Below are positions 1 to 13,410 of a DNA stretch of 64,000 bases, one piece after another (position 1 is the stretch's first letter; each line of letters opens with the position of its first letter). Position numbers and translations under genes: made by a program. Source of the DNA: Paramecium sonneborni (taxonomy: Eukaryota > Ciliophora > Oligohymenophorea > Peniculida > Parameciidae). Under the pieces are notes generated by a model, which had not been told where the DNA came from, made no database searches, and worked only from the letters and a program-made list of their open reading frames with translations. Location of the stretch: the NCBI GenBank assembly GCA_905182985.1, contig CAJJDN010000114.1, positions 124,001 to 188,000 on the forward strand, written 5' to 3'.

Positions 1-1963
1 GAACCTGATTCATAATCAATTCAATAATAAAATGATTATATACTTTAAATCATTGATAATCTAAAATTAAGTCATAAATAATCAATTGTTTGTTTTGAAT
101 ATAAAACTTAATAAGATCTCTTTAATTCATAAAAACTATTAATTGATTTAGCTATTAGATTATTAGAAACAGCAGATTAATAATAAGAACTATTAAGAGA
201 ATAATATTATACTATTCTTAAATTATTAATGAATAGAGGTGAATTAAGTTTATCTTAATTAGGATTCTCAGATTAAACACAAAAGACTAATGAAAAACTA
301 TTAAAATTTAAACTAGAAATTAGTCTAACTTATTAGATTTTTTTATAAAAAGGATTATCAATAACTTTAGAAAAACTAAAATAAAAATCATTAGCATAAA
401 ATGAAAGATCATTTGTAGAAAACTTTTTTGCTAATGCTTATTTCAGAGTTCCAGAATTTAGAAATAGAATTATTACTAGTGTTTAAAGGGCTGAAGATGA
501 ATAAATTCCAGAATGGAGATCTCTAACTAAATCAAGTGGAGGAGTCTCAAATTTAGAATTTAATGATATTTTTGATTGGAATAAACATTTTTATGAATAT
601 CTTGTGAAAGATCCAAAATATTATGCCAATAATCATAAAATGAATGAAACTATTAATTAGACTATGTGGCAAAAACGTTTAGGAAAAAGAGGAATTGCTT
701 TCTTTTTATTTATAAAAGAATGGTGTGATTTATTAAATACTTACATAGTAAATAGCAAAAATGTTCCTTATCATTAATTACCAGGATACTTTTAGCTTGT
801 TAAAGCTTTCTTTTTAGAATTAAAATAAAGAGAAATAAGAAATTATCCAGAAGCTTTAAAAATAGCATTATGTTCTATGCTAAGAAATACAAATTTATTA
901 AATACAATTATCGTTATTTTATTCAGCAAAGTTAATTTATATGACTCTGAAAATGTAGTTCATTGTTTAGATTTACTTAATAAATGTCTTCAAAAAATAA
1001 GTTTTTATAATTTGTAAATGCCATCATTCTTGGATTAAAAATACTTTTTGAAAGGAATTAGAATTATATTATCTGAAAGTGAACATGCCTAAAGTATAGC
1101 AAAATGCTTAGAAATGATTTATTCAAATTACATATTATTTCCAGGTATGATTTATATTGAAATTTAAAGCTGATCTCAAAAAAGAATTGAATGATATGAT
1201 CTTTGAAAATTTAGCTATGAAATTTTTTATCCATTGGTCATATAATGTTAGAGTAATATTTCAATGCTTCTTAATTTATCGAATCTTTCATTTGCATAAA
1301 CCTATAAAAGATAGAGAATTTAATGAAGAGTATATATTATAAATATTTTAGAGATCTCATTGAAAAATATTAACAATAATTAAAACCTAAAAAATAACAC
1401 AGTTACTTTGATTAAAGAAACTCTTCCAAATAGATTATTGTAAATTATATAATTTAATCAATTAGTCAGAATATATTTACTTAAAATATATTAGATTTAT
1501 GTAACAGTTAGAAGAGGGAAGACATTTATCTAAATAAAAAATAAGTTATTATAATTTGGAAAACAATAAGATTGATGATCTTAAAAATAAACTCAAAAAA
1601 TTATAGACTAAAATTTAAAATAGATAAAAAAATGATAGTTTTGTGTAACATTCATTTAAAGTTATATCAGATAATTAATATGATGATACTATTTTACCAA
1701 TTCAAACTACAGAATAAAACTAAGAAAGATCGGCTATAAATAAAGGGTAATTACCTAAATAAAAAATTGTATTATCAGAAGCTTAATTGAAATATTTAAT
1801 TAAAGCATGTTCGGAATACGATGATTAAATAGTATAATATTAAAAATGGAGATAAGCTAATATTCCTGATAATTATAATACTTTAACAGAAGAATGTAAA
1901 TTACTTATAATATAATAAAAGAAATATTACCTGTTATTGAGTCTTTCGTCGTACCTGTAGTGA
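1..1963 (+). CDS. DUF1765-like conserved protein, 5' end outside window
   Basis: The frame is open from base 1, so the N-terminus is missing; 629 codons precede the TGA at 1961-1963 once three introns are removed (1145-1169, 1330-1351, 1440-1465; 25, 22 and 26 nt). Each splice restores one frame with only TAA/TAG (Gln) inside. The most conserved-looking part reads FFANAYFRVPEFRNRII (about residues 141-157 of the visible part), followed by a Trp-rich helical stretch; this resembles the core of the fungal and protist DUF1765 family, whose role is unknown. The last 200 residues are Lys/Gln-rich and probably coiled. No signal peptide or membrane segment is visible. The family call is from memory and moderate; the gene model itself is firm. 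Confidence 0.72.
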
Positions 1964-3679
1964 GAATTCTAGAAATTTAAGATGAAAATGAAGGGAATCT
2001 TACACAGAAAGATGATTGGTGATCTTTATATTATTTAATTCAGTATGTTCTATTAATTAACAATTTCTAAAAATTTGTGATTTTTTTACTTCTTTTTTTT
2101 TTTTTGGTCTATTTTAGATAAATAAAATTTATTATTTGATTTATTTATGTTCTTTAATTTCAAACTTTACAGTTATCTCGTTAAAACGACTTTAAATCTA
2201 AATTTCATTTTTATAATAGTTTATTAAAAATCTAGAAACAATTTTTTCATAATTTTTATTTAATTTATCTAGATTCTATATCTTAAAATAAGAGATAAAA
2301 TTAAGTTAACAAGATTGATAATCAATTACTATTTAATTTAAAAATTTTACTTAAACTTAATATTTACTTTTTTCATAAACTTAATTCTGGAACAGAATTT
2401 AATTATTAAATATCTATTAGAAGTATATTAAGTAGAAATAATTAATATAATTAAGGATATTCTATTATTTTAATAGCTGCCATTTTTGATTTGGCAAACA
2501 GTAATTTGATACATTTCTCAATTCGTTATTAGTTTAATTATTTAACTTTAATTATAGTTGATATTGGTTTTAAATTGTATATTTAATATTTTCGACTTTG
2601 AAAATGTTTTATTATCTTTTTGAACTTGAATAGAATATGCGATTATAATTAGAGTTTTAATATTTTTAAGCTGATAGTGCTAAGAGAAAATTCAATTTAG
2701 AAATCTTTCAAATCTCTTATCTTTCTATTTTTTAATTTTATAGTTAAACTAATAGTGGATTCTTTTAAATAAATAATTTTCAATTTAAGCTTCTAAATTA
2801 ATTTTAGGTTGTATTGAATTAGGAATAACTGAGTAGTTTTAGTATCATGATTATCCGATGAATTTGTATGAATGAATGATGATAAATTTTGCAAGATAAT
2901 TAAGATAAGTAGAAAGTTTAATTTTGATTATTCCAGTTTCTTGTAAGTTTAGTTATTATTTATTAAATTTGCTTACCATTTATTTCAGTATTGTTTGAAT
3001 TCGTTCATTTTAAATAATAGAATAGAAGAATAAAATTTGGATAGAATTTATATAAGCAATTATGACAAATTTTAATTGTTATACTTTTGAAAAGAGTATA
3101 GATATAAAGTTTGAGTATTTCAATGGACTAAATAGTAAGTTTTTTCATTTGTGAATAATTTATAAAATAAATTCAAAATAAAAATTTTTAAATTTTTTGT
3201 AAAATTTCGATTTGAAATATTAAAAAAATTTTACACTTAAAATCAGTTATTATTAAAAATGGTAAAAAATAGTTATCATTTGAATTAAATTTGAAAAGTT
3301 CATTCAAAATAATTAAAGTTGATAATAATTTAGATTATTTAAGTTTGTTTTTATTCTATTAGATGATAAAAAGTAATAAAATTTGAATTTGAAATTAAAA
3401 AGCTGGAACTATGATTGGAATGAAATTATTGAATAATGTATAGTCATAGAATAGTGTTTGTTAATTTTAATGGATTAATTGTTCAGTATATAATAAATAA
3501 TTTGCTACTTATTTGTAATTGGTATAATTTGGTACATATTAGAATGAGGAGTAAATTTGAAGCATTATATAAGTGAATCTTTTCTTTGCGCATAAGAATG
3601 CTAGATAAATAGGTTTTTTAAAGTCAAACAATGTGATTTAAATTAATTTAAATATCTTTATGATTAAATAAATAAATTA
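1964..3679. other. Long intergenic stretch, no gene seen
   Basis: About 1.7 kb of AT-rich sequence with TGA and TCA scattered through all frames, T-runs near 2090 and no reading frame with coding character on either strand. It is long for a genome that otherwise leaves tens to hundreds of bases between genes, so a decayed gene is possible, but I see nothing to name. Confidence 0.5.
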
Positions 3680-4913
3680 ATGAGTGCATATTCAGAGGAA
3701 CATAATAGGTAAAGGATATTAAATTAATTGATTTGAAGGGAGAATTCAAATGAGCCGTAAAGGAAACAAGAGAATAACAAGAAAGTTTAAGAATATCCAG
3801 AGGAATGGCCTATGAATCCATCTCCACGATGTACTCCTATGCAATATTAATAATTCTTTCCTCATATTCCTCCTCCTTTTGATCTTGAAAACAAAGGTAT
3901 GACGGGGATTTAATCAGGCTACACTGACTATGATGTTTAGAAATATTTAAATAGTGAGAAAAAGGGTTAAAGTAGCTATGCTTTTAGAAAACATTCATTA
4001 GGTGAAGTTCCATAAATAGATCATATTGAGGATGACCCTCATAGAAATGGCTATCCATTTGGTTATTATTAAATGAAATATCCACCACCACCACCACCAT
4101 AAGCTATGATGATGAAATATCCATCTAATTAATAGTTTATGGTTCAACAATGGTATCAACCGAGACCTCCATAATAAATGATGCCACCATATTGTTATTA
4201 TCCACCTTTGTATGACGGTCTTCAATGTTAGAATACTGTTTCAAAAGAACTTCAATCTAAAGTCTATTAATTAGTCTCATATCAAAAAGTTTCTGATTTT
4301 TAGTGCAACTGTAAAAAAAGTAAATGCCTCAAACTTTATTGTGAATGTTTTGCCAATAATGGGGTATGATATAACTTCCTAAATTTATACAAAAAGGTAT
4401 GTTCATAGAGTTGTAATTGCCAAGATTGTAAAAATAGAATTGATAATCCTTAAGAAAGATCAAAAGCCATTGAAGAAGCCTTGTTAAGAAATGCTGATTC
4501 TTTTGCCTAATGTTTTTCTACTAAAACACCACCTTAATTTGTTTAATAAGGTATTCTTTAATTACATCTAAGATAAACCAATTAAAGAACCAACTAAAGA
4601 TAATTCTACTCTTATACGTAAAGGATGCAATTGTAAGAAATCTGGATGCAAAAAAAAATATTGTGAATGTTATAGTCAAAATAATAAATGTAATGATCTT
4701 TGTAAATGTGAACATTGTTTAAATAAAACTGATGCTGACATACAATCTTAATTAGAATAAGGTTAAGAATGTTTATAAAATAAAAGCAATTCTAAATTAA
4801 AAAAAGTTAAACTTGAAAAAAATGATGAAGCTAGTAATTCCCCACTTGTCTAATTAGAAATTAATCTAAAAAAAAACAATTAGCATAAAATAAAAAAATA
4901 AGAGAATAATTGA
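3680..4913 (+). CDS. Tesmin/TSO1-like CXC-domain DNA-binding protein (LIN54-like)
   Basis: A 382-residue protein from four exons; introns 3709-3738, 4364-4396 and 4551-4572 (30, 33 and 22 nt). The N-terminal half is rich in Pro, Gln, Met and Tyr, including a six-proline run coded at 4080-4100. The C-terminal half holds two cysteine-rich CXC motifs joined by a conserved-type linker: the first starts [16 protein letters not shown] and ends CNCQDCKNR, the linker contains RNADSF (family RNPxAF), and the second starts [16 protein letters not shown]. The second intron splits the first motif and its removal is needed to complete it. The family (LIN54, Mip120, TSO1) binds DNA in cell-cycle gene promoters, often within MuvB complexes. 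Start chosen at the first ATG of the frame, before the first intron. Confidence 0.9.
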
Positions 4914-4973
4914 ATATCTATAATTTCATTAATTATTATTATTATTATAAATATCATAATAAAGAGTGTAGAG

Positions 4974-6540
4974 TCAATATTTCATATACTTTTCAGCATC
5001 ATACACTAAAATTCCAGTCAATCTTGAATTCATCAACGTATTTAAATATGCCTAAATAAAAACTTACTTATTACCATATTATCTATAATTATTAAATCTT
5101 CTTCTTAGTATGTCACTTAAAATAGTATTTTATATTATTTCTTCTCACAATACACTTTTATATCTATCAATTCAAATTGACTCGAATATTTGTTTATATC
5201 ACTTAATGAATAAATCCTAATATTTTAATTGTATATCTAATTTGGATTATAGTATATAAATCCTATATTTGAAATATTTTATTACTACTTAACATTCAAA
5301 CCAAATAATCTAGTATTTATATTAATCGTACTTCCATCCATATTATAATGAATATTAACTGTCTGCTCTTGTTTCCTCCTTAAATTCTCTATTATTCCAA
5401 GAATCAATATCACTTAATTCACATCCAATATACTTGATCAATGACTATGTCTTACAAGATACAAATCCAAGTTTCAAATTCAAAGATGTATTTATATGTG
5501 ATATTATTGCACTCCGATTTTATTAACTCTTTCTAATTATTAAAGATAATATCAAATTTTGATTTTACTAACAAATAGATAAATATTAAATCTATAATTA
5601 ATAGTATATCTATTTTTTACATCACTTCCTATTATTTATTTTATTTCATTAAGAAATCTCATCAATTCTTGATTTGAATTTGTCAACTATTTATATTAAA
5701 CAATTTATTAAGTGAATTCAAGACTATATATCTGTATATGTTAAGTAGCCAAAATTATTGGAAATAAACTTATATCAACGAATACTAATAAAATAATTAA
5801 TCAAATTCATACATTTATTATAATGCAATTATGTTGAATTTAGTGTATAATCATTCTAAAGTATTAATTCTAATTTACTAAATTTAATTGCTTCCCTAAT
5901 TATATGAAAGATTCCATATTCATTTATAAACTTTTCAGAGATTAGTAAATTTTATAGAAAACTATCTTATGATCTTGTTAAAATATCTTTAAATTCTTCT
6001 TGATGTTCTATTGTAAAATGATAATCATTAGCAACTTTGTAAAGTAGATCCTAAAATTCATTATTTTCATTCAAATGTAATAGAACCATAGTGCGTTCAT
6101 TAATATTTTTCAAGCATTTATATTTAGGGTTCGTGTAAATTGTATAACAAATATGACTATCATCTTCTTCATATAAATCTTATGAGATTTCTTTTCTTTG
6201 AACAACTGTTCCTCCTTTAACACTCATTGATGGATCTCTCATGTCAATAGTAAGTCTCTCAAGTTTAACCGATTAATTTTCTTCATAATAAAACTTACAT
6301 ACTTAGTTCATTTTCTATATATTTAGATATAATTGAAATATCTCTGCTTGAATAACGTTTTTTATTCAAATCAATTGAATTTTATGCAACATCTATTTTA
6401 GTTTATTTTTGTTCTTTGTTTTCTTCTTCTGGTTAGAATGAGTTCTCCTATTACTAATCTATTAAATTTTAGAAATCATGTTAATTTTCTATCACTTATT
6501 AAGGTTATTAAGGGTGCTATTTTGAGCAAGGGATTCCCAT
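4974..6540 (-). CDS. Probable N-myristoylated protein, family unknown
   Basis: 477 residues from six exons on the minus strand; introns 6281-6302, 5785-5812, 5592-5620, 5263-5293 and 5052-5074 (22-31 nt), all GT..AG, giving one uninterrupted frame to TGA at 4974-4976. The N-terminus MGIPCSK fits an N-myristoylation signal followed by a palmitoylatable Cys, so membrane attachment is likely. A Gln/Glu-rich linker of about 60 residues follows, then a soluble, mixed-composition body with no motif I recognise. It lies tail-to-tail with the CXC gene, with only 60 bases between their stops. Function unknown. Confidence 0.75.
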
Positions 6541-7036
6541 AAAAATTATTAAAATTTATGGAAATATTTGAACCATTCCAATTACACAAGAATATAAAAT
6601 ACATAATAAATAGCATTTTTCTTATTGTCATAACAAATCTTTAGTAAAATAATTCCTATTTTTCTAATAAATATTCTAAAAATCTATCTTTCAACTACAA
6701 AAGTCAAACACCTTAATTATAACTTATTTAACAAATCTTCACATTAATTATAAATTTATCTTTGCATGATTCACGTTTTTAATTATCAAAGGCAAAATTG
6801 GTTCGATTATAAATTTTGATTTAAAATTCAAAATTAACTTTATATAAAATAGTTTACTTATTATTTAAAGAACTTTATCTTTAAATAGTGATAGATTTAA
6901 AAATTTATATATTGAAATCAAACTCAATCGATAACTTTCTTTAGTATTCTTTTATTCTATTCTGGAATGATGAGTTTGCGGACTTTTAAATATTGATGAT
7001 TAGGATCTAGAATTTCATTTTTAATTAATTTATTTC
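6541..7036. other. Intergenic, divergent starts
   Basis: About 500 bases between the start codon of the myristoylated protein (minus) and that of the small secreted protein (plus). AT-rich, no coding frame; presumably carries both promoters, but no motif can be assigned. Confidence 0.5.
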
Positions 7037-7408
7037 ATGAAGTATTTTATCGTTTTTCTGATAATGTTGATCATTGTAAATTGTTAAGCATAGTCTTTAG
7101 AATTGACTATAAGATAACGGTATTAGAAGAAGTAAATAGTCAATTTAATTGCATTTACATAAAATTAGTATTAAATCCGACTATCACAGCAAGATAAATA
7201 TGATTTTGCTGAGCATTAAAATAAAATATAAAATGGTGAAATGCTTGAAAATATAGAATATTAGAGAATCAAAGTGAAGAAAATTGTTAAAAAGAAAAGA
7301 TTTATCCTTAAACCTGTACCAATTCCATTAAATTAGAAAGAAATACATGGAAAAAAGAGAAAGGTCTATAAAAATATTTTAAAGTGCAAAAAGATTATAC
7401 AGGATTGA
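7037..7408 (+). CDS. Small secreted basic protein
   Basis: A single 123-codon frame without intron. It begins MKYFIVFLIMLIIVNCQAQS, a clear signal peptide with cleavage expected near residues 17-19, and continues as a Lys/Gln-rich mature part ending in a cluster of basic residues and one Cys. No family recognised. Chance frames of this length do occur in such AT-rich DNA, but the well-formed signal peptide directly at the ATG argues for a real gene. Confidence 0.5.
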
Positions 7409-8100
7409 AAATTTCATTATCATTAAAACAAATTTCTAATTTTTAATGAACACTCAAAGAAATTATGCTAACTTGATTTCTTTAATATTTAATTTCTTTT
7501 CCTTATTAAATCGAAAACTAAATTGTCTTAAATTTTATCTATAGCTAGTTACAAATTAAGGTAATTAATTAGCATGTATAATTTTGAAATATTTAATTCA
7601 GTTTATCAAATTTTTATCATTCGTTTATAATAAGTTTATTTTTTTTTAATCTAAAATTTATAATGGAAAAGATATATATTTTAATTTTTCATTAAATAAT
7701 ATATTAACTGGTATGTTCATTTTCCAAAAACACAAGTTATAGCTAATATATTTAAAATTAAGATTGGTTTGATTAATTTATTTAATTTTCTTGGTCTATT
7801 ATTATAAAATAGAATATATTATAACATAATAAATATAGAAATCAAATAAGTGAAAAAAAAACAGTTTAGTTGATTATATAAATTTTGATATAATAAGACA
7901 GAAAAGATGTATTTTATTTTAACGAATTCAAATATACTAAACACATCTCCTCATATAAGATTGTATAATCTATATACTATATAAATAAAGTCAATTATTG
8001 AAATAAAAAAATATTCATATAGTATAGATACAAAGTTTTCTGTCAGAAATTTGTTTTCTTATAATAGTATCAAAGAGAATAGACTAAATTCAGATATCCA
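7409..8100. other. Intergenic, no gene seen
   Basis: AT-rich stretch with TGA in all forward frames and no coding-like reverse frame. Nothing to annotate. Confidence 0.45.
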
Positions 8101-9650
8101 AAGAGTTAGATTTTGTTAGAATAAATGTTACAAACTTGATATTTAAATTTATGGAAGATAATTAAAAAGCAAATTAGATTGAATGAAAATAAGGGTAAAT
8201 AATTAAGTTATGTAAGATGATAAGACAGAGTTCACATTAAATGAAAATGAAATACTTAATTAAGATCTGGATAAATTATAAAAAGGATAAGTTTAAAATA
8301 ATACAGAATGTGAATTATTGAGATTAAAATATGAATAATAACTGGGTAGTGAGGTATAATTTATACAAAATTTAGTAATAAAATAATAGTTAAAGTTTAA
8401 AATGAATTAGATTTGAAAAAATTTAATAATGAATTAAAATTATTTGAGGAGAAAAAAAATCTTCTGGAAAATGAGAGATTTTAAGAGATTGAAATGAATA
8501 AGGCAAATATTCTAAATATAATATGCATAATGAGTATTTTAAGTTTAAAATGAACAATAAAAACATCACTATTAAACATAAATAGATATGTTAAATAATC
8601 AATTAAGAATACATAGAGAGTAGGCAGATAGAAGAAATAAAGAAATGGATAATTTGAACTTGAAATTTTTTTTCATTTAAAGGAAAGATATTTTTTTTTA
8701 AATTAATTATTGATAATTAAACATATTTAATGAAATTAATTATAAGAGTAGGAGAGAAAATTTTCAATTAATATGAATAATTTTAGATAGAAATAAGAAA
8801 TTCTTGATTAAGGTCGAGTTAAGAATCTTAAAAAACAACTGAAGAGTATAAAATTAAATGCATAAAGATTATGAATAGTAACATTAAGAGCTTTATAAAT
8901 TTAAAAAAGCAAAATCAGTTTCATAAAAATAATTGTAATAATAAATATAGAATTTAAATTTAATAATAGAACTAAAATTGAATTAATATGAGACAGCTAT
9001 AGTAAATAATTGAAAAGTTAATCATATAGTATATATTAGAGATTCTTAAAATAAATTTGTTAAGGTATCTTAAGAGAATGAATTAATGAAATTAGAATAG
9101 TAGCATAGCATAGATGAATTAGAGTAACATAAAATAATACTAAAAGAGATAGGATAAAGAATAATGTTTGTGACTATTTTAGGGAGAAAAATTAAATGAA
9201 GAGAAATAGAAAAAAGATATGGAAAATAAAATAAAATTGAATGAAATAATTAATTGAATAGATGAGGTTTGATCTATAAGCAAAAGATTTAAATATTTAC
9301 AAAGTATGGATTGAATTATAAGATACAAAGAATATTCTATAAAATTAAGTAGAAGAGGAAAAACAGAAGATTGAATAATAAGTGAAGAGTATGTAGGTTA
9401 GTTAAAATGAAGAGTTTGAAAATTTGAAGAAAAAGTTGAATGAAAATGAATTGAACTCAGAATTGGTTCGAATTAAATAATAATCAAACTCTAAATTCAG
9501 AATTGAGTATACAGTATAGTGTAGAGATATGATTTAGATTAGAAATTTAAGAATAGAATATTAAATAGATAATAAATGAGTCAGAAATAATTAAACAATT
9601 ACTATGAAAATTTCAGGTTATAAATCAGTTTAAAAATTGATAATAATTTA
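8100..9650 (+). pseudogene. Decayed coiled-coil gene
   Basis: The plus strand has the purine-rich composition of a Glu/Lys/Gln coiled coil and short stretches read well (for example NELDLKKFNNELKLFEEKK near 8410-8455, and several Glu/Lys/Leu-rich pieces between 9060 and 9480), but they fall in different frames and are broken every 20-60 codons by TGA. No set of 20-35 nt GT..AG introns joins them. It ends about 20 bases before the SMC3 start. The best reading is an old coding copy that no longer makes a protein; the boundaries are approximate. Confidence 0.5.
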
Positions 9651-9672
9651 CAATATAATTATTAACTAAAGA

Positions 9673-12600
9673 ATGAGTATAAAAAGAATATCAATTAGGA
9701 ACTTACTATCATATAAAGCTGTCGATGTTGAATTAGGAAACAACTTAAACATATTTGTTGGTAAGAATGGAAGTGGTAAGTCTAATTTCGTGAATGCATT
9801 GTTATTTGCACTTACAGACAAGTTCGGAAGTTTAGATAGAAAGATGATTGAAAATGTAAGTATTTATTTAATAAACATTATAAAGAATCTAATTTCAGAT
9901 GAATAGCTACCTATATAAGTTTCTATCACTTTAGATAATGGAAATTAGAGATTGCCTTACAGTACTGAAGAAGTTACAATAATGAGATAAATGACAACAA
10001 AGGATGAGTATTTTTTAAATGGAAAGGCATCAACTGTAATTTAATTTAGTAATTTATTACAATGTATTAATCTCTCCCGCTAAAATTACTACAATATTGT
10101 TAGATAAGGTAAGATAAGTAGGATCTCATAAATGAGAGATACAGAAGTATTTGAGCTTCTAGAAGAGGTTAGTGGTGTAGCTTTGTATGAAGAAAAAAAA
10201 TTAGAAACTATGAATAATATAAAATAAGCATAATAAGAAAAAGAAGAGATTGTGAAAATATTAAATGAATTAGGTACTTAAATTAAATAATTACATGATG
10301 AAAAGGAAGCATTTAATTAATTAAAAGATATTCAAAAATAAATATAATTACATGAAGTTTAACTATCATTAATATCAGCTAAGAGTTTCTAACATTAATT
10401 AGTTGATTTGAATACAGAATAAAGTAGATTACATAATCAATTACAAAGTCTTATACAATAATAATAGGATTATAGTAATGCATAATTCAAAGCAAATAAA
10501 GAAATTGAAATGTTTGATTAATTTCTTAGTGAAAATTAGTACAAAATATAACAATTTTAAAAAGATGAATTAAGTATGCAAAAATAATTTGAAGATTTAT
10601 CCAAATAATTAAATGAAGTTAGAGATAAATTAAATGCTCTTAAAAGTACTAGCAAAACTGCCATCCAAGAAGAATTCAAAACTACTGAAGAAAATCTAGA
10701 AAAAGAAATGATAAAAATTTAAGAAAAATAATTTTCTGTAGATAAAGATATTTAATATTTCTAAATCCTTTAAACAGATGATCCAATCAAACGTTTTAAA
10801 GATGAAATTCAATCTCTAACTAAATAATTAGAAGGCTATCAAAAAGAATATAAAAATGTTGAATTTAAAATCTCACAAATTACCAAAGAGCTAAATTAAT
10901 CCAAACAATAAAAGTAGAATCAAATTAATATTGCAGAAGTGTAGAACAACATCAAAAAAACAGAAGATAAACTCTTAAATTTAAGAAAAAAGCTTGAATC
11001 TACTTAACTTGATAATATGGAATTACAGAAGACTAAAACTCATTAATAATAAAAGTTATGCAAACTTTAAAATGAATAAGATATCGAATGCAATTAACTA
11101 GATAAATAAATGAGAGATATTTTCACATCTTCAATTATTAAAATTATGGAGTTTGCAGAAGAAAAAGGATTAACTGTTTATGGAATATTTGCTTAATTAA
11201 TGAATGTTAAATAAAAGCGATTATTGCCTCTAATAGAAACTGCTAGTGGCCCTCGTTTATTCAGTTTAATTGTCTCAGATACTCAAACAGCTAAATAAAT
11301 TATTGATTTTAATAAAGATTAATAAGGATCTGTTTTAAGAATATATCCTCTTGATTTAATAGATGATAGAGTCTCTTCTTTTGATGCTCCAAAAGATACT
11401 ATCAATTTATAAGACTAAGTTTCATTAAATGGAGATTTTCCCAAAAAAAAGGCACTTATTGCTAAAGTAATTGGTAAATGGATTGCTGTTAAGGATTATC
11501 AAACAGCCTTAGATATCTCATCCAAATATGAAATCAATTGTATTACTTAAGATAATGAAGTTGTTTATGCAGACAGTTTCTTAACTAAAGTTGGAGCTAC
11601 TAAAGTCTAACAAAGTAAAACTATTTCATTATAAAAAATATTGGCTATGAATCAAGAAATTAAAATGTTAACTAAATAAGATTAAGAGATGGAATAATAA
11701 ATGGAAGAAGACTAAAATAAGTTATTAGAAATTTAAAGGGAAATTTAAAACTCTAAAAATAATTTAAACAATTTAAATCAATAATTACAATCTTAAGATA
11801 ATGCCACGATTGAAAAAAAATAAAGAGAATTAGATGCTCTTCAATAACTTGCTAAATAATTAGATATTCCAATACAGGATACTAATAATAGGATTAATGA
11901 TATTCAATTAAAATTAAAAAATCCTAAACAAATTAAAAAGGGATTGAGTGATGAAGATATTAATAATCTTTAAAAATTGGTTAAAGAAAAATAATTACTA
12001 TCTCAATAAATGACAAATTTGATGAACAAAAAGAACGAAATTAAAATGAGGTAATAAAAGAAGGTTGATGTAAATAAAATTCAACAATTAGAACAATTAC
12101 AAAATGAATTAAAATAATAAACTGACTAACTCAATTTGTAATTAAAAGGAAAGTAAAAATTTCACTCAGAAATACTCTAAACTTTAAATGAAAATTAAAA
12201 AAATTTAGCTTAAGCTATAAAAGAAAGAGATAATGCAAAATTAGAGAAAAGTAAAATAGATTTAAAAATTGATTCTTTAAAAAATTAACAAACTGAATTT
12301 GAAATGCAAGCTCAATAGTGTGTTAATTAATTAGAAACAATTGAAAAAGATAAAAGATTGATTGATGCATTTAGTGAGATAGATGAATAATAATCCAAAA
12401 ATTAAATTATTAAAAAGATTAAAGAACTTAAAACAAAGTTTAATCATAAATTTACTTAAAAAGATTAAAGTTTGTTTGAAAAATTAAATGAAATTGAAAC
12501 ACGATTCTCAGATTATTAACAAAAACTATAAAATTTAAAATAAATTTAATAAGATTTTGATAATCTATGTGATGTGATGGATAAGAAAGCAGAAAGTTTA

Positions 12601-13086
12601 TTGTAAGACTAATTATATAAAAAATTTGCTGAATATTTTAGACATTACTTTTTATAAATTGTTACCACAGGAGAATGTTAAATTAAATTAATAAAAGGTT
12701 TGAGAAAGAATAACAAAAAAAATTGGGGAATAGACATTAAAGTGTCATTCAAAAATAAAGAAGTTTAGAATTGGACATCCTTTTCTAGTGGTGAGAAGAC
12801 CATAGTTGCATTTGTCATTTTAATTTCTTTATAAAAATGCGATCCAGCTCCATTTTACATTTTAGATGAATTTGATGCTGCTCTTGATGATAATTTTAGA
12901 AATCAAGTAGCTTAAATAATTTTGAATTTGTCAAAAGAATCTTAATATATAATTATTACATTTAGACCTGAACTTATAAATTTGAATAGTGATTTGGTGA
13001 CATTTTACAAAGTATCTCATCACAATTAATAAAGTTCAGTAATTAAAACAACTTAATAAGAAGCAAAGAAAATACTCAAAGCTTGA
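9673..13086 (+). CDS. SMC3: Cohesin subunit SMC3
   Basis: 1127 residues from two exons; a 30-nt intron at 9856-9885 keeps the frame. SMC order is complete: Walker A GKNGSGKSN near residues 34-42, the SMC3-type N-terminal continuation (DNGNQRLPYSTEEV, then YYNIVRQGKIS), a long coiled coil, a hinge around residues 490-650, a second coiled coil, then the C-loop and Walker B. The C-terminal block QKCDPAPFYILDEFDAALD is the SMC3 form of Walker B and separates it from SMC1, 2 and 4. With SMC1 and a kleisin it forms the ATP-driven ring that holds sister chromatids. Odd: the signature reads FSSGEKT instead of LSGGQ/EK. It is rich in TAA/TAG Gln codons, as expected for this code. Confidence 0.93.
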
Positions 13087-13410
13087 AGTTATGAATAAAT
13101 TTTTAGCTAAAATATCCTTACAAATTTTCCTTTATTTAAAATTTTTTTCTTATCATAATTTTAAAATATCATCACTTCTTCTGGTTATTATTCTTATTTC
13201 ATCTGTACTTTCTTGAAATAGGTTTTAAATCCACTTTAACTATTTTTCATTGACAAATGATTTTTACAAAGCTATCCCTTAGATTTCTAACAGAGAATTA
13301 TTATAAAATAGATTATTTTAAGAAAAAGAACTTTGACTGTTAATAGACTGATTTAAGACTGATATAATTTTTAATTTTAATAGTTTTTTATAAATTATAT
13401 TATTATATGT
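13087..13410. other. Intergenic between convergent genes
   Basis: 324 bases between the stop codons of SMC3 (plus) and the adenylyltransferase fusion (minus); AT-rich, with no reading frame of note. Confidence 0.5.

Noticed and set aside
2040..3640. Possible gene in the long intergenic stretch
   Set aside because: No frame on either strand stays open with coding character, even when short introns are allowed.
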